This document shows, piece by piece, positions 9,304 through 18,093 of a stretch of DNA of 64,000 bases (within the stretch, counting starts at the first letter, position 1; each line of letters starts with the position of its first letter). The notes under the pieces were generated by a model that was given only the letters and a program-made list of their open reading frames with translations, had not been told where the DNA came from and searched no databases. The stretch comes from Sediminibacterium sp. (lineage in GTDB: Bacteria; Bacteroidota; Bacteroidia; Chitinophagales; Chitinophagaceae): assembly GCF_019264485.1 (NCBI RefSeq), contig NZ_JAHVAA010000007.1:124001-188000 (forward strand), read 5' to 3'. The position numbers and the translations under genes are program-made.

Positions 9304-11091
9304 ATGAAAAAACACACTTACTCTTTTTTGTTGCTGCTTACGGTAAGTACTGTATGTACAGGATTGCAGGAAGCTACAGCACAGGTTTCAAAAGAAGCAT
9401 ATGTTCCATGCCAGGAAATGCCATCACTTATACAGGGCTTTGCAACAGATAACAGAACTTTAAACAGGTTTTATACTCCGGCAGTTAACAGAGGAGGTGG
9501 TGGCGGTTTTGGTGGCGGTGGCGATGCTGCTGTTGGTTCTCCGGAAAGAAACAAGCGTTTACAACAACTGGTAAAAGATTATCAGAATAAACTTGCAGCA
9601 GTAAATTTCAAGGGACTTTCACAGGAGTGTAAAGTAGATTATATTCTCTTCAAAAGAGACCTTGACGATAGGGCTCAGCAGTTGCAGACAGAAGAAGCAG
9701 AAGTAAAAAAAATCATCAAATGGATGCCGTTTGCCGGTAAAATTTATGCGCTGGAACAAAGCCGTCGCAGGGGACATCAACCAAATGGAGAGCTGGTAGC
9801 GAAAGAGTGGGCTGCTATTATTACTGAAATAAAAGACCTTCAGACAAAACTGAAAGCAGAAAAAGTGATTGACCCTGAATCTGTTTTTACCGCAGGAGAA
9901 TTAATCAACAATATCAAAACTGCAGCACTAAGCGTATATGAGTTCTATAATGGTTACGACCCCATGTTTACCTGGTGGGTACCCACTGTTCATAAAGCAT
10001 TAGATGAAGCCTTAACCGCATACGCCGGTGTTTGGAAAAGTAAGGCCAATAGTGGTTTAACAGCTACAGATAACAGCGGAATTGTAGGAGTACAGGCAGG
10101 CAGAGATAATCTCGTAAAACAATTGCAACGCGAAATGATTCCTTATACACCAGAGGAATTAATCGATATCGCCAATAAAGAATTTGCATGGTGTGATGCT
10201 GAGATGCTGAAAGCAGCCAAAGAAATGGGTTTTGGTAACGACTGGAAAGCCGCGCAGGAAAAAGTGAAAAATATGTATGTGCCGGCAGGTAAACAACCTG
10301 AAGCCATTCTGAAATTATATACAGAGTCAATTGATTTTCTTAAAAAGAATAACCTCATTACCATTCCACCACTGGCAGAAGAAACATGGGGCATGATGAT
10401 GATGTCGCCTGAACGTCAGTTGGTAAACCCATTCTTTTTAGGTGGATCTGATATCATTATTTCTTATCCTACCAATACCATGGCATATGATGACAGGATG
10501 ATGAGTATGCGTGGTAATAATCCTCATTTTTCAAAAGCCACGGTTCATCATGAATTAATTGCCGGTCATAACCTGCAACAGTTTATGAATTCACGTAACA
10601 GAACCTATCGCAACTTTGGTACACCCTTCTGGACAGAGGGCTGGGCCCTTTACTGGGAGCTGATTTTATGGGATATGCAATTTGCCAAAACACCAGAGGA
10701 CAGAATCGGGATGTTGTTCTGGCACATGCACCGTTGTGCAAGAATTATTTTCTCTCTTAATTATCATATGGGTAAATGGACACCTCAGCAGTGTATTGAT
10801 TTTCTTGTAGACCGAGTAGGTCATGAGCGTGCCAATGCAGAAGGTGAAGTGCGTCGTTCATTTACTGGCCGGTACCCGCCATTGTATCAGCTGGCTTATT
10901 TAACAGGTGGCAGACAGTTCTATGCATTAAAAAAAGAACTGGTTGATAGCGGCAAGATGTCGTACAAACAGTATCATGATGCAGTGATTACCATGAATGC
11001 TATGCCAGTTGAAATGGTAAGGGCTATTCTTACAGGCCAGCCATTAACGGAAGATTTTAAAACCAACTGGAGATTTTATAACGAAAAATAA
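9304..11091 (+). CDS. Secreted DUF885-family protein, probable metallopeptidase
   Basis: The protein has 595 residues. A signal peptide (MKKHTYSFLLLLTVSTVCTGLQEATA) is followed by a glycine-rich stretch around residue 62 (RGGGGGFGGGG) and then a long mostly helical domain. The family hallmark HHELIAGH covers residues 415-422, an HExxxGH-type motif (His416, Glu417, His422) that resembles zinc-peptidase sites. DUF885 has no broadly established function, though peptidase activity is the usual suggestion. Its place in the hydroxyproline operon, between the D-hydroxyproline oxidase (23 bp upstream) and the GH31 enzyme (36 bp downstream), suggests that it acts in the periplasm on substrate-derived peptides. 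That role is inference. Confidence 0.8.
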   Translation: MKKHTYSFLLLLTVSTVCTGLQEATAQVSKEAYVPCQEMPSLIQGFATDNRTLNRFYTPAVNRGGGGGFGGGGDAAVGSPERNKRLQQLVKDYQNKLAAVNFKGLSQECKVDYILFKRDLDDRAQQLQTEEAEVKKIIKWMPFAGKIYALEQSRRRGHQPNGELVAKEWAAIITEIKDLQTKLKAEKVIDPESVFTAGELINNIKTAALSVYEFYNGYDPMFTWWVPTVHKALDEALTAYAGVWKSKANSGLTATDNSGIVGVQAGRDNLVKQLQREMIPYTPEELIDIANKEFAWCDAEMLKAAKEMGFGNDWKAAQEKVKNMYVPAGKQPEAILKLYTESIDFLKKNNLITIPPLAEETWGMMMMSPERQLVNPFFLGGSDIIISYPTNTMAYDDRMMSMRGNNPHFSKATVHHELIAGHNLQQFMNSRNRTYRNFGTPFWTEGWALYWELILWDMQFAKTPEDRIGMLFWHMHRCARIIFSLNYHMGKWTPQQCIDFLVDRVGHERANAEGEVRRSFTGRYPPLYQLAYLTGGRQFYALKKELVDSGKMSYKQYHDAVITMNAMPVEMVRAILTGQPLTEDFKTNWRFYNEK

Positions 11092-11127
11092 ACAGGCATA
11101 ACCTGCTTATTGACTTAATCTCTTTTT

Positions 11128-13455
11128 ATGAAAGTAAAATCTTTCATCAGGCAGCCTATTGTTCTCTGCCTGACATTAATAACCGGCTTTGCGCAAGCCC
11201 AACAACTCACTAGCTCAAATGGTGAAGCAGCTGAACTATTAATCAGTAAGTCAGGTGAACATGCCATCCGTGTTACTTTTAAACCTGTTTCCTATGAAAA
11301 ACCTTTGCCTCTTAATCCGGCACTGGCAACCAATGCCTCGTATGCACCCGTACTGAAACTTCGTTCAATTGAAAATACTGTTCACCAGACGATAGGTAAA
11401 CTAAAAATCAGCATCACAGGAAATCCTTTAACGGTAAAAGTCTTCGATCAGCAGCAAAAACTTATACAGCAACTGGTGTTTCAGGAAAATGGCTGGATAG
11501 CTTTTGACTTGAAAGGAAAAGAAAAAGTGCTGGGGATGGGTGAGGGCGGACCAAAACCTGTTCGTGGCGTAAACTGGAGAAATAGTGTTGTTCAGTTTGA
11601 CAGAAGAGGAACTATGGATAGTATGCAGCCACGCTGGCAGGGAGATGCTTATGGGTCAAGAAACCCGGTAGCAACCTTAATAGGAACCAGTGGCTGGGGG
11701 CTTTTCGTGGCAACACCATGGGTATTGGTTGATATGCGGGCAACAGATAAAGGATATTTTATTCCTTATAAACCACCGGTATCAGCAGGTCAGGCTCAAA
11801 CCCAGCGTAACCAGGGGCAAAATCTTGGAAAGGGACTTCCGCCGGTGAATGAAATGATTGACGGATTGTATGATGTATTCATATTTGATGCATCGAACCC
11901 TTCAGTTATGATGCAACAGTATGCGGCCATCACAGGCCCTGCTGTAATGCCACCGAAATGGGCATTGGGGTATATGCAATCGCACCGCACTTTACAGGAT
12001 GATTACCAGATGACTTCGATTGTTGATACTTTTCGTATGAAGAAGATTCCGATTGATGCAGTTATTTATCTCGGAACAGGATTCACACCGAGAGGGTGGA
12101 ATAAAATGCAGCCATCATTTGAATTTAACCCTGAGGTATTTAAGCGTGATCCCCAAAAAGTACTGAATGAGTTTCATAAGAATAAAGTAAAAGTGGTACT
12201 GCATATGGTGCCATGGGACCGTGATGAATTACCCACTTTATATGGATCAATCCCTGCCAGGAAAGAAGAATCAACCCATTCGCTTTCACATATTGCCAAC
12301 TACTGGAAACAACATGAACCATTGGTTAACATGGGTGTAGATGCTTTCTGGCCCGATGAGGGAGACTGGTTTAACCTGCACGAACGCATTAAACGTCATC
12401 AGTTATATTATCAGGGACATCTATCAACCAACCCCAATCAGCGACCATGGAGTCTTCACCGTAATGGCTACCCCGGTATTGCACAATGGGGTGGATGGGT
12501 ATGGTCGGGAGATACGGAGTCATCATGGAAAACACTGGAGGCGCAAATAGCAGTAGGTATTAATTATTCATTGAGCATTGCGCCATTTTGGGGCTCTGAT
12601 ATAGGCGGGTTTTATCCTGCCGAAGATTATAGTGGTGAAATGTATGCACGCTGGCACCAGTTTGCTGCCTTTAACGCATCGTTTCGCTCACATGGAAGAA
12701 CATGGTGGTTACATCTTCCATGGGGCTGGGGTTTGAGTAGTATGGGTCCTAAAGAAAACAGAAATAATCCTCCTGAATCTGCGCTGAATAATCCAGCCAT
12801 TGAACCTGTTATCAAACAGTACAACGAGTTGCGTTACCAGTTAATGCCATATACTTATACGCTGGCATGGGAAGCAAGAACAAAGGGGCTTCCGATGATG
12901 CGTGCATTATGGCTGCATTATCCGAAAGACAGTACAGCAGCAGGTATTGGCGATCAGTTTTTATGGGGAAAGGAAATTATGGTAGCACCTGTGTACGAAA
13001 AACAGGCAAAAACAAGATCTGTTTATCTGCCCGATGGAATCTGGTATGATTGGTGGACAGGTGAAAAAATAAACGGGGCCGGACGGGTGAATAAACAAAT
13101 TGATCTTTCTATTATGCCATTGTATGTAAAAGCAGGGGCCATTATTCCGGTAGATACAGTGAAGCAGTATGTAGATGAAATAACCAATACTCCGATTCGG
13201 TTAAAAATATATACTGGTGCTGACGGAGCATTTGTTTTGTATGAAGATGATGGTATCAGTCAGGATTACCTGAAAGGGAAATCAAGAACCATAGCTTTTA
13301 ACTGGAATAATAAAACAGGTGTTTTTACTATTGATCCAATCATGAAGCCGGGTGGATTAAAAAATGAATCAAGAACATTTATGGTAGAGTGGGTTGCTGA
13401 ACAAAAAACAAAGCTGATAAAATTCAATGGTTCAAAACAGCAGATCAAGTTATAA
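11128..13455 (+). CDS. Secreted glycoside hydrolase family 31 enzyme
   Basis: The protein has 775 residues with a signal peptide ending near QAQQ (about residue 25). The beta-sandwich N-terminal region runs to about residue 270 and a (beta/alpha)8 barrel follows. The nucleophile is Asp410 in DAFWPDEGD, and the acid/base is Asp462 in WVWSGDTESSW. Downstream, APFWGSDIGGF is another conserved GH31 block. The family includes alpha-glucosidases, alpha-xylosidases and alpha-galactosidases. The nucleophile motif has WPDEGD instead of the usual WxDMNE, so specificity is unclear. Within a glycoprotein-directed operon, an alpha-galactosidase acting on Ser-linked galactose of extensins is one idea, unproven. 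Confidence 0.88.
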   Translation: MKVKSFIRQPIVLCLTLITGFAQAQQLTSSNGEAAELLISKSGEHAIRVTFKPVSYEKPLPLNPALATNASYAPVLKLRSIENTVHQTIGKLKISITGNPLTVKVFDQQQKLIQQLVFQENGWIAFDLKGKEKVLGMGEGGPKPVRGVNWRNSVVQFDRRGTMDSMQPRWQGDAYGSRNPVATLIGTSGWGLFVATPWVLVDMRATDKGYFIPYKPPVSAGQAQTQRNQGQNLGKGLPPVNEMIDGLYDVFIFDASNPSVMMQQYAAITGPAVMPPKWALGYMQSHRTLQDDYQMTSIVDTFRMKKIPIDAVIYLGTGFTPRGWNKMQPSFEFNPEVFKRDPQKVLNEFHKNKVKVVLHMVPWDRDELPTLYGSIPARKEESTHSLSHIANYWKQHEPLVNMGVDAFWPDEGDWFNLHERIKRHQLYYQGHLSTNPNQRPWSLHRNGYPGIAQWGGWVWSGDTESSWKTLEAQIAVGINYSLSIAPFWGSDIGGFYPAEDYSGEMYARWHQFAAFNASFRSHGRTWWLHLPWGWGLSSMGPKENRNNPPESALNNPAIEPVIKQYNELRYQLMPYTYTLAWEARTKGLPMMRALWLHYPKDSTAAGIGDQFLWGKEIMVAPVYEKQAKTRSVYLPDGIWYDWWTGEKINGAGRVNKQIDLSIMPLYVKAGAIIPVDTVKQYVDEITNTPIRLKIYTGADGAFVLYEDDGISQDYLKGKSRTIAFNWNNKTGVFTIDPIMKPGGLKNESRTFMVEWVAEQKTKLIKFNGSKQQIKL

Positions 13456-13489
13456 TGATTGTAACTTTCTTTTCTAAATACCAACACTG

Positions 13490-14716
13490 ATGTTCAGGCA
13501 AAGATGGATTTGGGTTATCACCTGTTTGGTTGCAACAGCCTTTCTGTTTCAGTTTTGTATGCAGCAAAAAAATGCCATTCAAAAAGATCCGAGAGGAATG
13601 GGTTATGCAGGCTCTTCGGCCTGTATCAGTTGTCATGCAGGTATTGTTGATTCTTATACGAAAACCGCCCATAGCCGAACCACTACTCCTGCCAGTGCAG
13701 AAAATATAACTGGTAGTTTTCATGCAGACAGTAACCGGTTTCACTATAAAACAGATCTTGAAGTAGTGATGGAATCAAAAGAGGGTAAATTTTTCCAGAC
13801 TGCATACGAAGCAGGTCAACCTAAAGCCTCTTTTCCTTTTGATATAGTGATCGGATCGGGAAGAAAAGCACAAACATTTTTGTATTGGCAGGATAGTAAT
13901 ACATGTCAGTTACCTGTTACTTATTCAGTTATTGGTAAATGCTGGGTGAATAGCCCGAACTATCCGACGGATCGTGTTCGTTTCGACAGGGTTGTTCCGA
14001 TTGGTTGTTTTGAATGTCATGCATCATTTGTAGACCGCACTGGTATGCGGGAGGAAAAAGGATATCGCGTTGACCAGTTAAATAAAAACTCGGTTATTTA
14101 TGGGATTGATTGTGAGAGGTGTCATGGTCCTGCAGCGGCACACGTGGCATACCAACAGGAGCATCCGGCAGAGAAACTGGCTAAGTATATTCTGACCTAT
14201 AAAAATCTTACGAATACTCAAAAAATGGAAAACTGTGCTACCTGTCATTCAGGTTTGCGCGAACCCATACGGTCTCCTTTTCTTTTTAAACCCGGCAATC
14301 TCCTGAAAGATTTTTACCAGCCAGATACAGTTAAACAAGAACCTGCAACATTAGATGTGCATGGCAACCAGTATCAGTTATTGATGGCGAGTAAATGTTT
14401 TAAGGGAGCAGTAGAAACCATGTCTTGCGGTACTTGTCATAACCCACACAAAACAGAAAGAAACGATCTCAAAATTTTTTCAACGCGCTGTATGAGTTGT
14501 CACCAGCAAAACAGCAAACAGTTCTGTAAGATGGCACCAAAACTGGGAGCAACCATCGTAAATAATTGTATTGATTGTCATATGCCCGCTACACCATCAA
14601 AACTTATTAGTCTCCAAACCGAGCAGGCTGGCAATATTTCCAATCTGGTTCGTTCGCATTTAATAGCTAAATATCCAGATGCTACTATAAAGTATTTAAA
14701 AAGTGTTCGTGATTAA
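13490..14716 (+). CDS. Multihaem c-type cytochrome with seven CXXCH motifs
   Basis: The protein has 408 residues with an N-terminal hydrophobic segment (WVITCLVATAFLFQF) acting as a signal peptide or anchor. Seven CXXCH haem-binding motifs are readable in order: CISCH, CFECH, CERCH, CATCH, CGTCH, CMSCH and CIDCH. This layout resembles the cytochrome c554-like or doubled-CXXCH multihaem families that carry electrons in the periplasm or at the outer membrane. It sits 34 bp after the GH31 gene and looks like the last gene of the operon that begins at 4477. A cytochrome inside a sugar and amino-acid utilisation operon is unusual. It might accept electrons from the D-hydroxyproline oxidoreductase route or act on an unrelated substrate. 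Confidence 0.88.
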   Translation: MFRQRWIWVITCLVATAFLFQFCMQQKNAIQKDPRGMGYAGSSACISCHAGIVDSYTKTAHSRTTTPASAENITGSFHADSNRFHYKTDLEVVMESKEGKFFQTAYEAGQPKASFPFDIVIGSGRKAQTFLYWQDSNTCQLPVTYSVIGKCWVNSPNYPTDRVRFDRVVPIGCFECHASFVDRTGMREEKGYRVDQLNKNSVIYGIDCERCHGPAAAHVAYQQEHPAEKLAKYILTYKNLTNTQKMENCATCHSGLREPIRSPFLFKPGNLLKDFYQPDTVKQEPATLDVHGNQYQLLMASKCFKGAVETMSCGTCHNPHKTERNDLKIFSTRCMSCHQQNSKQFCKMAPKLGATIVNNCIDCHMPATPSKLISLQTEQAGNISNLVRSHLIAKYPDATIKYLKSVRD

Positions 14717-15029
14717 ACGCTGAAAAATACAGCCTTGAAATTCCGTAAAAAATCGACTTGCGACATTTTGAAAATCGCTGCATCAGAATGTTTGCAAAAA
14801 TTAACTTTCCCTTCTCTTTAATTAACCAATAAGGTGGTATTGAGTGAAATACAATACATGCCAGTCATATAAGTGTTCATTTGACACAACCCTTGTATAT
14901 CAATGCTTTCGCGGCCATATTTTAAACTGGTTAAAATACGTTGAGGATTAGTTAAAATATTAGCCGGAATCGTAAAACATTAAAAATACTTTTAAGTGTC
15001 AATTTGACCTTTAATAAAACGCTTGCATT
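14717..15029. promoter_or_regulatory. Regulatory gap upstream of the SusC/SusD pair
   Basis: No gene is visible in this 313-bp gap. Two copies of a GGTTAAAATA/AGTTAAAATA word lie near 14929 and 14950, similar to words upstream of the hydroxyproline operon. Two related AAGTGT(T)CA(A)TTTGAC sites lie at 14871-14889 and 14994-15009; the second contains the perfect palindrome GTCAATTTGAC, 20 bases before the susC start codon. These look like operator sites, but no binding protein can be named. Confidence 0.4.
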
Positions 15030-17984
15030 ATGAAAAATCTACTTGGATGTTTTCTGCTTCTTTCGCTGCTGGTTGTAAATGCAGCAAATGCCCGTTGGGG
15101 AAGCCCTCCCAAAACAGTAACGGGTGTAGTTACGGACGCCTCTTCAGGTGCTCCTCTTCAGGGTGCCACTGTAACGGTAAAAAATTCTACTACTGCAACC
15201 AGTTCGGATGCAGATGGTAAATTCAGTATCACTGTTCCATCCGACGATGCAATAGTGGATATTACATTCGTTGGATATGTTACCCTTTCTGTTCCGGTAA
15301 AAGGACTGAATACTTTATCAGTAAAACTGAACAAAGACATCAATAGTCTTGATGAAGTGGTGGTAGTAGGTTATGGTACGCAAAAGAAAGCAGACCTGAC
15401 CAGTGCCGTGTCGAGCGTAAAACAGGAAAGTTTTGTAAAAGGATTTGTAAGAGATGCCGCCCAGTTAATTCAGGGTAAAGTGGCCGGTCTTTCCGTATCT
15501 ACTTCTTCTGGTTCTCCTACTGCCGGTACACAGATTCAGTTAAGAGGTATCACTACCTTGAATGCTTCTACTTCTCCATTAGTATTGATTGATGGAGTTC
15601 CGGGTAACCTGAACTCTGTTTCTCCTGAAGATATCGAGTCGATTGACGTATTAAAAGATGGTTCTGCAGCAGCAATCTATGGTACCCGCGGTACCAACGG
15701 TGTAATCCTTATCACAACCCGTAAAATTCAGGGTGGTGGTAAATCGGTTGTTGAATACAATACATATGCAAGTATCCAGACCATTGCAAGACGCCCCCGC
15801 TTCCTGAATGCGGAGGAGTTTCGTCAGTTTGGAAAAGAAGGATATCCATTTATTGATTATGGGTTGAATACAGACTGGTTTGAACAAATCTCAAGACCTA
15901 CTCCTTTCAGCCAGACACATAACCTCACTTTCCAGGGAGGTAACAGACAAACCAGTTACACTGCCAATGTAAACTATCGTAACTGGCAAGGTATGTTCCT
16001 TAATTCAGTGAATCGTCAACTTACTTTACGTGCTGATGTAAATCATACCATGCTTGATGGAAAAGTAAAAGTAAACCTGAACGTAATCAGTCGTCAGCGT
16101 AATGATGATGGTGGATTTAACAGCTACGTATATCGTCAGTCTGTAATCCGTAACCCAACAGACAGTGTGTACGATTTCCAGGGTCGCTGGAAAGAGCGGA
16201 ATATTTATTTCTATGATAATCCATTGGCTTACCTGATGGAAACAATTGCGAGAAATGAATCTCAGGAAACACGTTTATCTGCAAGTATTACTGCTAATAT
16301 AGCACGCGGACTGAATGCCAAATTATTGGTGGCCAATGTGCAGAATGAATCATTGTCTGGTTTCTCTGAAACAAAGAAACACGTGTCTACTACTAAAAAC
16401 GGAAGAAACGGTAATGCTTCAAGAAGTACCAGTGCCGGTGAAGATAACCTGTTGGAGTTTACTATGGATTATACCAAGAGCTTTGGTAAACATCGTGTAG
16501 TAGCATTGGCTGGTTATAGCTATCAGGATCAGCGTGATGAAGATTTTTCTGTATCAAATTGGGACTTCCCAACTGATGAATATTCATACAACCGTTTGCA
16601 AGCCGGTAATGCCTTAGGAAGAGGTGAAGCATCTATGAACAGCTTCCAGTCTTCAAGCAAATTAATTGGTTTCTTTGGCCGTGTGAATTATAATTTCAGC
16701 GACAGGTATTTATTGTCTGCAAGTGTTCGTCGTGAAGGTTCTTCTAAATTTGGAGCCAACCACAAATGGGGTACTTTCCCGGCTGTATCTGCTGCATGGC
16801 GTGTTAAGAATGAATCATTCCTCCGTGATGTAACTTTTATTCATGACCTGAAAGTTCGTGCAGGCTTTGGTGTTACTGGTATTGCGCCGGGTAACTCATA
16901 CTTATCTCAAACCAGTTTGAACTACGGAACACGTTTCCTGGATAATGGTGTATGGATTCAGTCACTGTCTCCGGTACGTAACCCTAACCCGGATTTAAGA
17001 TGGGAGAAAAAAGAGGAAGTTAACTTTGGTATCGACCTGTCTATCCTGAAAGGAAGACTGAGTACTACAATTGATATTTATAAGAGAACAACACGCGATA
17101 TGTTATACAACTACAGCGTACCTGTTCCTCCCTACCTCTTTAACAGTATCCTCGCAAACGTGGGGGTAATGGAGAATAAAGGTGTGGAAGTATTGATCAA
17201 CTTCAATGCTATCCAGAAAAAAGACTTCTCATGGGAAACCAGTGTAAACTTCTCTACCAACTCAAACAAACTGGTTAGCTTATCTAATAACCAGTTCAGA
17301 ACTACTGCCAACTTCTTTACAGCAGGTGGTACTGGTGAGCCGGTACAGGATTATACGCACCGAGTAGATATAGGTGGTCCTATCGGAAATTTCCATGGTT
17401 ACAGATCAGTTGATATTGATGCCAACGGTTTGTGGATCATTGAAGGAGCAGATGGTAAACCAAAACCATATAGCCAGGCTCGTCAGGAAGACAAGAAAAT
17501 CCTGGGTAATGGCTTACCTAAGTATTATGCTGGCTGGAACAACACTGTTCGTTACAAAAACTGGGACCTGAGTGTATTGATGCGTGGTGCTTTTGGTTTC
17601 CAGATCCTGAACTTCCAGCGTATGTTCTATGAAAACTCGCAGCCACAGATCCTCGGTAACTATAATGTATTGTTATCTGCATTCGATAAAGTGTATGGTA
17701 AAACTAGGCTTACCAATTCACAGGCATATGTTAGCCACTACATAGAAAATGGTGATTACTGGAAGATTGATAACATCACATTGGGGTATAATGTAAACCT
17801 GAAAAGCAACAAATATGTGAAGTCACTTCGCATCTATGCTTCAGGTCTGAACATGTTCACTATTACCGGTTACAAAGGAATTGATCCTGAAGTAAACAGG
17901 GGTGGATTGGCTCCTGGTAATGATGAGCGTGATAAATATCCAACAACACGCACATTCACTTTAGGTGCATTGGTAACATTATAA
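15030..17984 (+). CDS. SusC/RagA-family TonB-linked outer-membrane transporter
   Basis: The protein has 984 residues. A signal peptide (MKNLLGCFLLLSLLVVNAANA) precedes a carboxypeptidase-D-regulatory-like domain of about 30-115 (VTGVVTDASSGAPLQGATVTVKN). The SusC signature SLDEVVVVGYGTQKK leads into the plug (AAAIYGTRGTNGVILITTRK near residues 210-230), and a 22-stranded barrel follows. SusC proteins take up oligosaccharides or peptides across the outer membrane with TonB energy, capped by the SusD partner. At 984 residues it sits in the usual 950-1100 range. Located next to susD, an M1 aminopeptidase and GH127, it would import arabinosylated or peptide fragments. The ligand is inferred from neighbours only. 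Confidence 0.93.
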   Translation: MKNLLGCFLLLSLLVVNAANARWGSPPKTVTGVVTDASSGAPLQGATVTVKNSTTATSSDADGKFSITVPSDDAIVDITFVGYVTLSVPVKGLNTLSVKLNKDINSLDEVVVVGYGTQKKADLTSAVSSVKQESFVKGFVRDAAQLIQGKVAGLSVSTSSGSPTAGTQIQLRGITTLNASTSPLVLIDGVPGNLNSVSPEDIESIDVLKDGSAAAIYGTRGTNGVILITTRKIQGGGKSVVEYNTYASIQTIARRPRFLNAEEFRQFGKEGYPFIDYGLNTDWFEQISRPTPFSQTHNLTFQGGNRQTSYTANVNYRNWQGMFLNSVNRQLTLRADVNHTMLDGKVKVNLNVISRQRNDDGGFNSYVYRQSVIRNPTDSVYDFQGRWKERNIYFYDNPLAYLMETIARNESQETRLSASITANIARGLNAKLLVANVQNESLSGFSETKKHVSTTKNGRNGNASRSTSAGEDNLLEFTMDYTKSFGKHRVVALAGYSYQDQRDEDFSVSNWDFPTDEYSYNRLQAGNALGRGEASMNSFQSSSKLIGFFGRVNYNFSDRYLLSASVRREGSSKFGANHKWGTFPAVSAAWRVKNESFLRDVTFIHDLKVRAGFGVTGIAPGNSYLSQTSLNYGTRFLDNGVWIQSLSPVRNPNPDLRWEKKEEVNFGIDLSILKGRLSTTIDIYKRTTRDMLYNYSVPVPPYLFNSILANVGVMENKGVEVLINFNAIQKKDFSWETSVNFSTNSNKLVSLSNNQFRTTANFFTAGGTGEPVQDYTHRVDIGGPIGNFHGYRSVDIDANGLWIIEGADGKPKPYSQARQEDKKILGNGLPKYYAGWNNTVRYKNWDLSVLMRGAFGFQILNFQRMFYENSQPQILGNYNVLLSAFDKVYGKTRLTNSQAYVSHYIENGDYWKIDNITLGYNVNLKSNKYVKSLRIYASGLNMFTITGYKGIDPEVNRGGLAPGNDERDKYPTTRTFTLGALVTL

Positions 17985-18013
17985 TCTGATAAAAGAAACG
18001 ATAAATCATGAAA

Positions 18014-18073
18014 TGAGCCAATTGCAAGTGTGAATACCGCTACCATTTTTACTGGCGAATTCCATTTGGCTCA
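18014..18073 (+). other. Inverted repeat between susC and susD
   Basis: Eight-base arms TGAGCCAA and TTGGCTCA at 18014-18021 and 18066-18073 could pair in the mRNA between the two genes. It may balance transporter and lipoprotein expression, as intergenic hairpins do in some sus operons, but it lacks a T-run. Confidence 0.35.
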
Positions 18074-18093
18074 AATCAATAAAAGCGACGCAA

